Positions 25,884-38,250 of a stretch of 64,000 nucleotides of DNA are shown piece by piece. The stretch is from Apoda limacodes (Eukaryota; Arthropoda; Insecta; Lepidoptera; Limacodidae), in the NCBI GenBank assembly GCA_946406115.1, contig OX291545.1:17064001-17128000 (forward strand), given 5' to 3'. The notes beneath the pieces were generated by a model. The model was not told the origin of the DNA. It worked only from the letters and a program-made list of their open reading frames with translations, and did not search any database. Numbering within the stretch: position 1 is the first letter of the stretch; the number at the start of each line of letters is the position of its first letter. The position numbers were made by a program, and so were the translations under genes.

Positions 25884-28212
25884 ATATGCTTAAAAATATG
25901 TTTGGTAGTTTGCAAAAGCTTGCGTTTCTGGCCGACTTTTTGCCGAACTTCCTCCTTGCTGACTTTTTGAGTTTAGGAAATAGACATGATTTGTCTATAA
26001 GCCCTCATTTTAAAAGTGTCTGAAGTTTTAAGTTTTTAAGTATTTTGTTAAAATTTTCTGAGAAAGCGTCGCATTCTTATAGAAGCATAGACCAGATGTA
26101 GGTACTGTTTACAGTACAGTTAGTTAAAAGTTGTATTTTCAGAATTCATTTGCAAAGGAACTTTTTAATATTTCCAAAGATGCAATTTTGATGCGAGTTT
26201 TGACTATGCTATCACATTTTTGTGTAAGCCAGGTGCCAAGGTACTTAAATTTATTTACCTGTTCCAGTTTTTGACCTGCCACAAATATGCTTGGTTAGAT
26301 GTTTAGATAATTGGAAAGACCATCAACTTCGTCATGATGACATTCATTTTGAGACCGGCTTTACACTACATTACACTCGTAGTAATTGCAACCCGAATGA
26401 AATGCTTCGTAAGATAAGCACCGACTAATCAAACCTAATCAACTCATTATCAACTTAAGTACCAACCAATGTTTGACGAGACTGGTGCGATTTGGGCTAA
26501 TCTCCAACAAAGTGACCGACCAAGAACTTCTAGAAGTGAAAAAACCGTTTCGTTGAAAGCATTTACAAAGTTCTAGTTCTAGTATCATGTTAGAGGGGGG
26601 CAGAACCTTGACCTTGACGTCCTGTGACTTGAAATTCCATATTACTTGCACCACGCGGTGTGTATGTATGAATGTCTTAAAAAAATCCTGTGCAATTAAA
26701 TTACCTAAAGTTTTCTATAGAAACTACCTGTCAAGTAAGTCATTGACTTTGTTTTGCTGTCAGAAAATTGACTATAGTATTTTACTACAACTTTTGATAT
26801 AGGTATGTCAAAAAACTTCCACAGTTAATCCAAAAAAGTAGTAGGTACCAATATGCATGTAATTTGTACAAGCAATTCACGATATTATTTCTTATAAAAT
26901 ATTATAACAAGCTTCATACGTGCCTGTGCAGTGATTCGATTACAACTTTCTACTTTCCATGATCATGCTGGTGCATTCATATTAAAACGGAAAATCTCTA
27001 CACATATCTCGGACACCACTCCACTAGAGCGAGTCATGAAAGTAGGTTAGGTAAGCACAATTAATTTATACGATGTCCATAAATAATGCACCTAATGCAC
27101 CTAATGAGTGCATAGGTGCGCCTGATACTAATAACAAGTCACATATTTATATCTTGTTAAATTTGAAATCACCTTTGTATAATTTCATGGACTCTAGAAG
27201 TAAACTTCAGTTAGCCAATGAAATAAACATTCTTGCAAAAACTAAGGGGTGTTATGTTTAAAGGCTCTGACTGTAAATGTGTGTTATTGTAATTTCTGTT
27301 TGTGGCATGATGAAGCGCCAAGACACAGGAACCGATTGGTTCTTAGCTGTATTTGGAGTTATCAGTGTTTTCTCTGTGGTTCAATAGATCTCTGTCATAG
27401 AATCGATATTTATATCACTTCCTCGTTGCCGATATACGGGAAACTTGATACACATTGTGAATACGGTATGACATTGAGGTGTTGAGGTGAACCTTGATCG
27501 ATCTAATGCTGCCACCAGAACAGTCTCAGTCTCATTGTGTTGATTTTTGGGCACTTCCTTTACTGAGAATAGACCCACAGAGCATGCAGGTATTATTGAT
27601 ATATATTTATATATATACCCAAATTATTCATTTATCTTTATTTTTTTGTAGTATTTAGTATCAAGCATTTGTCAATAGGTAATATGGATAAATACTTTAT
27701 TCTAATAGCAACCACGGAAAACTAGTTTTCTATCGATTGCAAATTGTTTGGTTCTCACGTTTATCGTTGTTTAAATCTCACGTTTATAGGTGTGTAACTG
27801 AACTGAATCATTCTGCATTCATATCACTTTCAGTGTACCTACCTAGGTATATGATTTTGGGAGTGAGTATGAAAAATGAAACTACATTTTTTGTAATATT
27901 TTATATTATCTCACATCACTTCTTTATATTTAATTACACGACAGTCATAAATAAATAAATTACATTAAATAAAATAGTGACATAGATTTCAGTACCAGAG
28001 CAGACGTTCTAATCGCCTGTAAAAAAGTCCATAGCATGAACGAAACTTTGGTTTAAGGTGGTTTTGTTTTGTGTTGGCGCGGCAGATTTTGCGGCACAGA
28101 TGCGTTTGCGGGCCATCTTCGCAGAGGTGTTGCGACGGGAGCATCGGCGGCGGCGTCGTCGTCGACGGCATCGGCGGCGACGCTGACAGCGCCGACGGCC
28201 GTAGCGTAACTG
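25884..28212. other. No gene seen; GC-rich 3' flank of the Osiris gene at 28070-28210
   Basis: 28070-28210 is CGG/CGT-rich and probably belongs to the 3' UTR of the Osiris transcript. The remainder is AT-rich with open frames below 80 codons and no motif. A short GCACCTAAT direct repeat lies near 27090. Confidence 0.4.
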
Positions 28213-29794
28213 CTACGCGCTAGTAGTAGTCTGCTCTGCGTAGTATTGATAAGGATCCACCGCGCCTATTTTCGCTGGTCTCACCACATACAGATCTCGC
28301 CTTCGAATTAAAGACTAGAATTAAAATATTAGAGTTAAAAAATGTTTGTGACCCAGTTTTTAGAGGGCCAAGAACCTAACTAACACATTTATTATACATG
28401 CACATACATGAAAAATTAATAAAGAAATACATATAATGTTACAGACAAATATTTAGTATGAAATCCAAGTTCCTATACTATTTAAAGAATCAGTGTCCTA
28501 CTCGCACTTAAGTCACATTAGGTATACGAACAAAATAATGAATCCATTTATAGACTCGAAAGAAAGAAAGAGTAACTCCAAAGTCATCTCAAAAGATGGA
28601 TATATTTTTTAACATAAGTGCCTTTTTATAAATATATCAATCTAATCAAATTAAACAACAACATAATCAGATATTCATAATAACCTAACTTAATATCCTG
28701 AAAAAAATACATTTTTAAATTTGACTAACACTTGTGTTCATATCCCACTATGTTGTCTCTGTTATATTTTTTAATTAAAATTTCTATTTCTTATTTGTTA
28801 CTTAAGCTAGAACCAATTATATTTGTAATAGACAAAATGATATGCGCCATTTTTTTTATATGTGAATAAGAATTTAAAAAGAAAGAAAATTAAAAATAAA
28901 ACAAAATAAACAAAAAAAAATGCCATATTACAAAAGAACATAATGTTTACCTATGGTGTCCATCTGCATGCACCTGGAACGTTGTTTCACCATTACTTCC
29001 ATCGTGACTGAACAATTTCTTAAGGGCAATAATTCCAGCAATCGTCAGGGCAACTTTACTGGCGATGAGGGCTTTACCGGCAATAGCGGCGAGAGTCTTT
29101 AGGGCAATCCCACCCACCACGCTTATGGTGGTAAAGATACCAAGCAAGAGATAAGGCAGCACTTTCTTACCTGGACAAAAAACAAAAACGTTGGTAAAGC
29201 CAACTTATAAATAATAATTAGAATATGGATACAGGAATTTTAACCAAGCGCTGTACCTCTGCCTCTACCCTCAGATGCGAGATCCATAGAAATGGTGTAC
29301 GTGTTCATCAACTGTTCAAACTTTGAGCGTAGCGCAACATCAAGTTTGTCTTCGGTCGACATGCCGGGGAAGAAGCGCGGCTCCGATACCGCCACGGGCG
29401 AGTCATCTTGCTTCACCAGCGCCAGTCCGTCACCGAGCTGAACGCTCTCCTACAACACAACAGACAGTTAGATCACACTTAACATAACACTAAACACAAC
29501 CTTTTACTTCACTATCTTCACCTGTTCCACTGCTCTAGTAAGCACCGCCAGGGCTTTGCCTTTTAAACACATTGTCAAGTGCTTCTGAGCACTACAATCG
29601 TCGTAGACTTTCTGCAAAATGGAAAACTCTGCTGCAGGCCACCAAGAACTTTCATCGGCTCTTCCATTGTCTATCTCGTTCTGTGAGTAATCCTCTACAT
29701 CCAACCTGCGGGACCTTCGGGGTCCGTGAACGTGACCAGATACCGCGACCACACACACAAAAGATACGATGACTATCCGGAATGTCGAACACAT
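28213..29794 (-). CDS. Osiris-family (DUF1676) protein, four coding exons
   Basis: Exons by splice reading (minus): 29522-29794, 29257-29449, 28951-29170 and, by inference, 28213-28300; together 774 nt, 257 residues, in frame at every junction. The ATG at 29794 (MCSTFRIVIV...) opens a signal peptide; an in-frame GTG upstream at 29806 is not needed. Exon 1 carries the two-cysteine segment typical of Osiris proteins (YDDCSAQKHLTMCLKGKAL). Exon 3 encodes the long hydrophobic Gly/Ala-rich stretch of DUF1676 (LPYLLLGIFTTISVVGG onward, ending at IIALKKLF), then FQVHADGHH. Exon 3 meets an in-frame TAA at 28947 if unspliced, but a good donor (AG|GTAAAC) precedes it and joins in frame to an exon ending VDPYQYYAEQTTTSA. 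Osiris proteins are insect-specific, enter the secretory/endosomal pathway and act in cuticle-forming epithelia (family knowledge). Which Osiris paralogue this is cannot be told here. Family call firm; fourth exon moderately so. Confidence 0.88.
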
Positions 29795-29969
29795 TTTACA
29801 CTGCACTTGGAATCTAAAATGAAAAAATCGACTGACGTATTAAAGGATGGTCTAGCGGCAACTGGTGAATAATAGTGCCCGTGTGTGCTTATAACCATGC
29901 ACCACTTAGTCGTCGAGCATCACCAAGCATCCGTCTATCCGCACCAATTCCTCTGCACGCGTACTTACG
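29795..29969 (-). promoter_or_regulatory. 5' UTR and candidate UTR intron of the Osiris gene
   Basis: Nineteen bases before the ATG the minus strand reads a pyrimidine-rich stretch ending TTTTAG (acceptor, exon from 29813). A consensus donor GTAAGTAC lies at 29968 going down, right after a TCAGTT insect-initiator-like sequence. This suggests a tiny non-coding first exon ending at 29969 and a 5' UTR intron of about 155 bp. No clear TATA box sits upstream. Inference from splice consensus only. Confidence 0.35.
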
Positions 29970-32109
29970 TAACTGAACTTGAAAATGACTGCACGATTTT
30001 CGAAGTGAATTTCTCCGATGAAATGTACGGAAAAAAAGGTTAACGTGTATGCGTATTAAGCATTGTGCCGTGTATTGTAACCTACTTTACGTGTATTGTG
30101 AAGGTAATTAATAAATGAAGATTGCATGTGTCTAGGAAAATTTAGTTGGGTATTTCACTCTACTTACTAATAACAATAGGTAAGCAACGACAAAAAATAT
30201 TATTTCGGTCTCTATGGTTTAGGGAGTAGAGTACCAGGTAGCTGGCGTCGGCGGCGCTAAAACCAAGCTAGCTGCGTGCTGGCACACCGGATGTACGGGG
30301 TATAAAGCAAGCGATGTTTAAATCACTGCATGCACTAGGAAATGTATCTTTAAATGACCGACAGAAAGTAAAAGCAATATGAAGTCCGTAATATCTACCA
30401 CAACTTAATTTTTTTTACTCAATTCTTTTAGTGTACTGAAATCGTAAAAACTTGTTGTCCGTCAGACACTGGCAAATTTCACTGTACCTCTTACTATCTG
30501 ACGCAGATATATATTGGCACAAAGACAGGGTTGATGAAATCGAAACTGATATAGCAGATTGTGTCACAAGGGACCAAAATTATGTATTGAGGGTGAGAGC
30601 GATTGTTTGAATCCAGTGCGAAGCGAAGGATTCTAGAGTAGATTTTGAGCGTAGAAAGGGATTCAAAGTACGTCGCTCGAGGTTTAAATAGTTTTGGTAC
30701 CGATTGGCAAATCTGCTTTTCATCCTCCTCCTTGAGGAAAATAAATAAGAGATGCTTTTAGTAATGACGAATATATATATTTAGATAAACAGATTTATAT
30801 AAGTATTTAATTCGTGTGAATCAAATTAAAATTGGGTATAATATTTTCATAAAAAGTAGTAAGAAGTACCCGCGAATTTTTTTTTCATTTGGTTAACCAA
30901 TACCGCGTCGGCAGGCACGTTTGTTTTAGCACCGGTCATCACTTTATCAAATCGAATTGCGATCCAACTTTTTAAGAAAAAGTGTTTCAGATTCAAAAGT
31001 CATTTCGTCGCTGTTATTAAGTGCTCTGAAACGACCTATTTTGCTCGCACTTACCCTTTGCCTCTTTCCGAATTCAATTCAAAATTCGAACGTAATGTTT
31101 CTATTACGAAAACAGACCTATTGAAAATTTCAAAAACGTAGCTAGTCCTTACAGTCTTTTTACGTATAGGTATCAGTGATCCGTTAGTACCTACACTTTG
31201 TTTCAATTTCAATACAATTAAATTAAAAATAATAAGTACTCGATTTTAGTTTTGTTAAACAGTTTTTTTTTTTCAATTAGTTGACGGATATCAAAAACAT
31301 TGAACGTTAACACAGGGTTCTGTGCTGTCTTTTAAACTTTTACTACTGCATACCAATGATATATGTTGTCTATTGACAATACTTATTATATGGGCCATAC
31401 AATACATCCCGTGAATGAAGGAATAGTCCCGTGTGGTTTGAACCGCGAAAACCTCTATATCTGTTGCAACTCCGATCGGATTACAAAGTATTCTATATCC
31501 TTCTCCATCCCTTCAGATATCCTTTTCGTCAAAAATCAAGTCGTCTCGTCGTAACGTAAACGAATACCTAAGGCCTTACGGTATCAAATGTATGAAAACC
31601 ATTTCTGTGCACCGTAGCACAATTTTGAATATATAAATAACATGATGCTTAAAACAATAAAGCGCTTTTTAATACTTATTAAGCTTCTTATTGTAACGAA
31701 TCATCATAATGTTGCATCAACAATAATTCTAAATTTGACTAATTTAAACATATTTTAGTTAAAATGACAAGCTGTTCAACAAAGGAACGACCTATAATTC
31801 TAACTTTATTGCTTTTAACAATATTGAAATGGTTATTGTAACTTATTTTATGGCTAAATTAATAAAGAATCTTAGTTAATCAATCAATCATTTTAATTGT
31901 ATTTCTGTTGTTATCGTATTATATTAACTTAACTTTCTGGTTAATAAAGTGCAATATTGAATAATTTTTTTCAGAGTGGGGAAGCTAGATTAGAATAAGA
32001 AGTAAATATCTTATGTCCTTGTTCCATAAACCAGGTTACCTGGTTGCTCTGTTGCAACGTGAAATAATAGATTTCCGCGGTATCACCCGAGAAATAGTCT
32101 CCAAATAAA
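29970..32109. other. No gene seen between the Osiris and PY-rich genes
   Basis: A plus-strand GGGGTATAAAGCAAG (TATA box at 30300) followed 27-30 bp later by ATCACTGCA could be a core promoter, but no exon was found downstream on that strand before 32.7 kb. Otherwise AT-rich. Confidence 0.35.
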
Positions 32110-32330
32110 AATTAAGATCCCTAAGTTAAGGCTATGGCATTCCCTAGCAAAAGTGTGCCATTTGGAACAGTGTATTAGGATATATTACACTATTGAAGCC
32201 AACAAAGAGACACGGTTCCGCGTACGAAAGGCGCTAGCACGTGACCGCACGTTGAAAATCTCCATTTTCCTGGTTTTTGTCGGTATAAAATTCAAATATT
32301 TATTAAGAACTATGAATTTAGCAAATCCAC
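32110..32330 (+). repeat. Dispersed repeat, copy 1 (partner at 52.2 kb)
   Basis: It shares ATTACACTATTGAAGC, GTGACCGCACGTTGAAAATC and AACTATGAA-TTAGCAAAT, in order, with the reverse complement of 52200-52365. This copy carries about 45 extra bases between the last two motifs. Lies 380 bp upstream of the PY-rich gene. Confidence 0.65.
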
Positions 32331-32705
32331 TCGGTCATATTAACATATATTTTATGAAATAAAAATCAAGAGAATATCACTCTTAGTTCTCCAAACAAAT
32401 TAAATTAAAGCCCAAAAATAGAGTGTCGGATGTTTTTTTTAATATATTTTACTCAGGACTGTAACAAAATTTATCACATTCTTGCAAACTTAACTCGTTT
32501 AAATATGCCATCACCTTAATGCGTGTAACGATACCAGATTTTGTTTACTAAATTAAACTGAACGTAATGTAAAATATCATACATATCATTATGTATACAA
32601 ATCGGACTGGCTCAATGATATACAAGGTTAAAGTTTATCGACAAACATTTGTTATTCCGTGCAATTGTGTTCAAGTCATTCAATTTTAACTCGCCAGTAG
32701 CTAAA

Positions 32706-33671
32706 ATGTGGTTCGAGCAAGCGGCGCGTCTTCGTATAACTATTATAGTTGTTATATTTATCAGTGCCTTATGTGATTTGACGGTTTTTGGTGCAGAAAA
32801 TGATGGATTAAACGGAAGAAACAACAATTTAATTTTTCCTCGATTTTTATTTGCCAAACCTGTATTATCAAACATTAAAAATGACCGGAGACAAGATAAA
32901 GAAGATAATTCTCCATCAGGACTCCACAAGTTAGACGTCTCGAACTGGATAAAGATACAAAACCAGAAAAGAAAGTCACGAGTAGCAAGACAAACAAATA
33001 CTGGGTATTCATCACTTTATCCACATCTACCAGCTTCACAACAACCCTACAGTCAAAATCCGACTTACAATACTAATTCCTATCAAACAGGCCACAATTC
33101 GTACGGACAAAGTCCACAATACAACCCAAGTCAAGGACCACCTTACAATAGTCAGTACCCAAGTTATAACCCAGCTCATTCTGGTAATCCACCTTATAAT
33201 CCCACGTATCGAAATCCCTCACATAATGGTCAATTCCCGACTAATCCACCATATGGTGGACCAACTACTCAGAGACCGCCATATGGAGTAACGTATCCTT
33301 CGTATAATCCAACTCAACAGCCCCCCTATAATTCACCCAGCAGTCAATATCCATCATCAAACCATTCCCAAACTTATTACCCTTCACAGAATCCTACAAC
33401 GCATAGGTCACCATATGGGCCTCCTAACGGACAATATCCCACAAATCCTGGTAACTGGCAAAGTCAAACAAGTTCGTATCCGAATTCACCTTATAATACT
33501 ACGCCTCATTCTCAGTATCCATATAATCCCAGTTATCCATCTCACAATCCTACAGGTCAAAGACCATCATATAATCAAGCACCTTCACAATATCCAAGTT
33601 ATAATACTGGGCCAAGTCATTCTGTCGGCACTCACGCCAGCAATTATACAAATCCACATGGCAGATATTAA
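32706..33671 (+). CDS. Secreted Pro/Tyr/Asn/Ser/Gln-rich low-complexity protein
   Basis: A 321-residue single-exon frame starting at the ATG at 32706 (MWFEQAARLR...); the frame is open further upstream but only from a TTG. Residues 10-30 form a hydrophobic signal peptide (ITIIVVIFISALCDLTVFGA). A basic processing-like site follows at about residues 88-95 (KRKSRVAR), suggesting a proprotein. From about residue 97 to the end the chain consists of degenerate repeats built on PxYN, PPYNP, QYPSYN and PPYG, with almost no acidic residues, helices or cysteines. This composition suits an extracellular matrix, cuticle, silk or eggshell component or an adhesive, but no named family is recognised. The gene lies 2.9 kb from the Osiris gene on the opposite strand, between repeats. 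It is certainly coding: the repeat pattern is kept at amino-acid level with synonymous third-base changes. Confidence 0.8.
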   Translation: MWFEQAARLRITIIVVIFISALCDLTVFGAENDGLNGRNNNLIFPRFLFAKPVLSNIKNDRRQDKEDNSPSGLHKLDVSNWIKIQNQKRKSRVARQTNTGYSSLYPHLPASQQPYSQNPTYNTNSYQTGHNSYGQSPQYNPSQGPPYNSQYPSYNPAHSGNPPYNPTYRNPSHNGQFPTNPPYGGPTTQRPPYGVTYPSYNPTQQPPYNSPSSQYPSSNHSQTYYPSQNPTTHRSPYGPPNGQYPTNPGNWQSQTSSYPNSPYNTTPHSQYPYNPSYPSHNPTGQRPSYNQAPSQYPSYNTGPSHSVGTHASNYTNPHGRY

Positions 33672-34329
33672 AAACCATACAAAATACATAATATGTACGT
33701 AGTTATTACGTAAAACTATATTAAAGCTCAAATGTTAATGAAATTATGTAGTTTCATTTATATATTATGTGGTTTCCCGCGATGTATATAACCCGACACT
33801 GAATGAGTTATGTGTCACTAACTATTCTGTCCCATACAAACATAATATAAAACACAGCCAAGCGCCGCGCCCGAATCCGAATGTAAATATTGTTATTATT
33901 TTGTAGTATTAAGTATTGTATTATTAAGTAGTATTTAGAAAGTTATAATTATATTTTTCTATTATGTTACGTTGTTCATAAACTTATATTTAATACCTGA
34001 TTTACACAAGTAAACTTCATCTACGTACCTTTTAATGAAGTTTGTACGAAATTATTACTTTTCCGACAATTTTTTTTTATATTGGTCGACTATTACACAT
34101 TAAGTTGTAAAGCCTTCTTAGCTCAAATAGTATTTCTTTTAATTTCGTTATATACGATACTCCCATGATTTTTTGACACACCCGCGGGGGAAACACTGGG
34201 CTCCAACAAATTTTCACCCACCCTCAATATTTTTAAACCAGCTATTCTACGATACCCCACTATGAGATAAACGAAAAAAAAAAATCCCCGCTCAACGTGT
34301 ACGGGTAACCCTAATTTTTTTTAATTTTT
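33672..34329. other. 3' flank of the PY-rich gene; no gene seen
   Basis: AT-rich 3' flank with ATTAAAG-type weak poly(A) signals near 33720. The 34140-34300 stretch has a CCCGCGGGGGAAACACTGGG segment that I cannot assign. Confidence 0.35.
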
Positions 34330-34570
34330 ATTTTACCACAAGTGGTCTCTGAGCTAAGCTCGGAGCGCACGGACAGACGGACGTATGAACTAAAATCATC
34401 GTTTGTTGAAAACGAAATTCAAAATTGAGCAACATCAGGCTAGGTTAGTAATCGCATGGGTGACTTAGCAGGACACTTTTTGTTTTTGTTTGCGTTTGCA
34501 AATTTCATAAATGGTGATAGGTACGAAACCCCTCGATGCGCAAGTCCGACTCGCACTTGGCCAGTTTTTT
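34330..34570 (+). repeat. Family-A SINE copy with 5S-rRNA-like segment
   Basis: The tail GTCCGACTCGCACTTGGCCA is intact. At about 34420-34467 the interior reads TGAGCAACATCAGGCTAGG then GCATGGGTGACT, a diverged version of the 5S rRNA internal control region. The head is diverged. Confidence 0.7.
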
Positions 34571-36444
34571 AACAAGAACGTGTCTTTTGTGAGTTGCCGT
34601 ATTATATTGAACTGAGCTAATTAATTGAAATTTATTCTAATACTCTTCATAGAAATACTTATTGCAAAAGAATGTTGTACAGTTAAGCCGATAGACGTCG
34701 ATTTTTAAGGATAGGAGCAATTATCTTTATTTATTTTTAAATATCTTATCTATTATACTGTTATTCACATTCAAAAATAATTTTAAAAAAACCCTGAAAC
34801 GACAGTTCATTGAATCCGTGCTATAAATACAGGGTGCTTACGTCAGAGATTTCGTCTGCTGTTAAGTTGTAAGCAATGAGTGCTTCAACATGTGAAAAAG
34901 AACTAAATTTTATTTTATATTAATAGTAATGATATTATTTTAAGAAAAACAATCTAATGTATTAATATTTATTTCCTATATATTTTTTTAGTTCTTACAA
35001 TTTATTGTTTTTGAAACTAACAAGGCAGTAAATTGTTTAAATCCTCAAAAAATAAATATTTGTGTGCGAGGGAAGACGAGGATGTTTCAACTCGAATCTT
35101 AAGAGAATCTTATTTATATCTTCGAATCTTAAGGTACTTTTGTTTAATTTTTAACATTTATTTAGTGTGTATAGGTAGGATATTTTACTAAGACATTTAA
35201 ACAATTACCATGTAGCAAAGGCTTATAAATTAATAGTGATTTAAAGAAATAAGCAGGACATAATGACGTGCAATTCCCACTGAAACTGCCGCTCTCGATT
35301 TCAAGACGTCATCTCTTTAAATATTTTGTTTTATATATAAACTGCAATGTAAATCTAGTCTTCAAATTGCAAAAGGAAGGGAGGAAGAGAACACAAAACC
35401 ACTTAGGATAAAAGACGAACTCTGATTTTCATCCCAAATCTCTCACGCGGAGCTAATATAGACTTTATATTTACAATCGTAAAGCTGAAAACAATTTTGA
35501 CGTGAATTCGATAAACGTCTTCCTCGTCTCGTACCGGCAGGCATTCCAAAAAAATTGCCACATGCACTTTTGAAAACTTCATACTTCGAACTTTACATGG
35601 TTCTTACAAAAATGATATTTATAACATTGGTCGGTAGACCGATCAGACAACACCAAAATATCTCGCTTCCCACGATGACTTTATTGACGCTAGTGAGTGA
35701 CACTGAAAGTAAGGCGTCACGCGGAAGCTAACCAGCACAACTTGCGATAGCATGATAAATTCTTTGTTGCATTTGAAAGAAATAAACTGTATTACACTAA
35801 GTACATTACTAAAATCTTAATTTTATTTTGACGTATAAAAATCTAGATTAATATATTTATAACATATTAGCACGCCGAAATGCTGACACCGAAATGCTGA
35901 ACTCTAAGAGACAAAAGATCTACCTGGGTAGCACTGCCAGCAGGATAGCAAATACATTTTACTACAATACAGAAAGAGACAGCACAAAAAATGTTTTTGA
36001 TGCGAACATGTGCTTGTGCTGCTTTATGTCAGTGATGATTTGGGGATTTCCCCATAAATTTTAGCAGCAGAATTGAAATTGAAAATCACCAAGTTTGTGA
36101 ATAAATTATATGTGGCTGCGAGAGAGGCAGTATCTTCTACATAAAAATAATTCTCGAACTCAGGTTGAGTCATCGTGTTTGGCACTGTTTGACTGTCAAT
36201 ATACTATAAAAAGATTTTTTATTTAAGAACTATTTTCAGGGGGATTTTAAAATTTTCTTAGAAGTGAATTTTGGTAGGGCTCCGCAGCACTGAAAGGCAG
36301 CATCAGAAGCTTATATTGATACCACTGGAGAGCGCAGTATGAATATTTTTTTGAATATCAAAGTATTGATAGGATGACCATGAAAAATTACAATAGGGAT
36401 TTATTTTGTTTTTGAACTTTAGAATGTACATAGATTTTCTATAT
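34571..36444. other. No gene seen
   Basis: AT-rich unique-looking sequence without an open frame longer than 60 codons. A short direct repeat TTCGAATCTTAA occurs near 35093 and 35121. Confidence 0.4.
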
Positions 36445-36550
36445 TTATAGGGTTCTGTACCATGAAAAGAAAAAAAGGCACCTTTCTCAGAACACTCTCA
36501 TGTCCATTCGTCCGTCTGTCACAGAGAAGGAAAAGGCAAATTTGATGAAA
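36445..36550 (+). repeat. Family-A SINE head fragment
   Basis: TAGGGTTCTGTACCATGAAA then CCATTCGTCCGTCTGTCAC correspond to the family-A head; about 100 bp remain, just upstream of the 36.6-kb MITE. Confidence 0.5.
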
Positions 36551-36631
36551 TTTTTCAACTATATAAATCATTCGAAAAAAAAAATTATTTTGAGTTTGGA
36601 AATTTTAAGTTTGAGTAAAAAAATATTTAAG

Positions 36632-36869
36632 TACCAATAGTATTTTTTAATCATTGCTCAAAAAATTGCTTGTAAACTAGCACTTAAGCCTGTCATTTAG
36701 TCTACGAGGCTGAATCTAATATTGCTCCAATTTTATTATCATACATAGCAGCAAGCTAAACGACCGTGTCAAATGTGTTTCTTTATATATTTAAATTTAG
36801 CCTCCTAGACTAAATGTCGGGCTTAAGTGCTAGTTTAATTGAATAATGATTGAAAACATAGTATTTGTA
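36632..36869. mobile_element. MITE of about 238 bp with long TIRs
   Basis: Left arm 36632-36716 and inverted right arm about 36797-36869 share ACTAGCACTTAAGCC and CATTTAGTCTA-GAGGCT, with small indels. The arms make up most of the element, so the transcript would fold into a near-complete hairpin. No ORF. Confidence 0.75.
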
Positions 36870-37082
36870 TTTTGTTAACATTACTTGATGTGAATAAAAT
36901 CATCGCAAAACTGTTTGAATAAGACATATGTTTTTGCAAAATTATTTATTTCAATCGGTGGCAGTACCACTACAATACTATTACTATACTATAAAAGCCT
37001 GAAAACCCAGCTTACCCTAGGGAAAATATCAACTACATTATTATTCAAAACTGTTTTTTCCTTTTTCCTGATACCTACTCAA

Positions 37083-37375
37083 TTTTGCCAGCGGCTCTGC
37101 CCGCCCTAAATTCAGTTATTAGCATGGAACTTCTTAACTATACTAATGAAGTTTGTTATAGCGAGCTATAGCTGCAGCTATAGTTCGTTTAAGCTCGGTT
37201 ATAGTTATTTCCGCAACTTATGAATTTTTAGGATAAAAAGTAGCCTATGTGTTAATCCAGGGTATTGGCTATCACTATACCAAATTTCATTTAAAGTGTT
37301 TCAGCCGTTTTAGCGTGAAGAAGTAACAAACATACAAACACACTCACAAACTCTTGCTTTATAAAATTAGTGATA
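37083..37375 (+). repeat. Family-B element
   Basis: TTTTGCCAGCGGCTCTGCCC, GCGAGCTATAGCTGCAGC and AAATTTCATTTAAAGTGTTTCAGCC are in the family-B order. It ends with ACAAACACACTCACAAACTC in place of the usual TTTCGCATTTATAATATTAG. Confidence 0.65.
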
Positions 37376-38104
37376 TATTGCGCGCAATACCTCGAAATAA
37401 CGAAAACCAGGGGATAGTACATAATATCTGGTTATCTCGCTCGCACGCTTGCTTTTATCTCGCTTCGTATCTTTTTTTCTAATCCATGACAAATTGCGAA
37501 ATAATGAAATATTGAGAATTGCGAAACATTTAGTACAAGAAACTTGAAAGATTTACAGATTGTATGAATTCTTCTGTTTATTTGTATCAGAACTGAATTC
37601 GACTTCTTTACTCAAAAATTACTGCAAATTGATTGATTGATGCCAATCAAGGTGTTCGAATCTCACTTAGGACTGCAGCTAACAAACATTCAGTTGGAAC
37701 AGGACATGGTTTTATGAGCTTTACCTGTACCTAAATCTATTACAAATAGGTGCCAGTGTAAAAAAAAAAAATACTTTGTTTAATTCGCAATGCCTCCATA
37801 GTACCTCATGTAATATGTAAATAAGAGATTTATATGTTACACTTAGTAGAACAAAAAAGTTATTTTTATTATTTTACTTGAATTTTCGTAAATAATTTCA
37901 AAAAATACTATCGTTAAAAGCTCATGGCTAAAACAAATAATAATACTGAGAAGTACTTATTTTATTTTATAGTTTAATACAAGTTACCTTCTTTTAATTA
38001 ATACTTCTTCGATAATTAGGTAGACTATATCTGAATAAATATTGCGCAATAACTAATTTATTGCCTTTTAATTTTAAGCATTTATTACTTAAATGATAAT
38101 TCAA

Positions 38105-38250
38105 AATCAGCTCGGCCTTGGTCAAACTAGTTAAGCCTAAATATTTAGGCCAAACTAGATTGTCCTGGGCTAAACTAGTATAGCCTGACACGCTTAGGAT
38201 GAACCCGTTTGGCCTAGGACGAACTAGTTTGGCCTGAAATCTGGTTTGGC
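38105..38250. repeat. Degenerate tandem array of palindromic AACTAGTTTGGCCT units
   Basis: Six or so units of about 20-29 bp repeat the core CAAACTAGTTAAGCCT / GAACTAGTTTGGCCT / TAAACTAGTATAGCCT. The consensus AGGCCAAACTAGTTTGGCCT is itself a perfect palindrome, so either strand gives the same motif. The minus frame 37994-38350 (118 codons) crosses the array but looks like chance. Confidence 0.7.

Noticed and set aside
30296..30340. A plus-strand core promoter with TATA box
   Set aside because: The TATA and a weak initiator are well spaced, but no downstream exon could be found on that strand, so it is mentioned only as a flank note.
33415..33702. A second protein in the +1 frame of the PY-rich gene
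   Set aside because: An Ile/His-rich shadow produced by the CCNTAYAAY-type repeat of the true frame.
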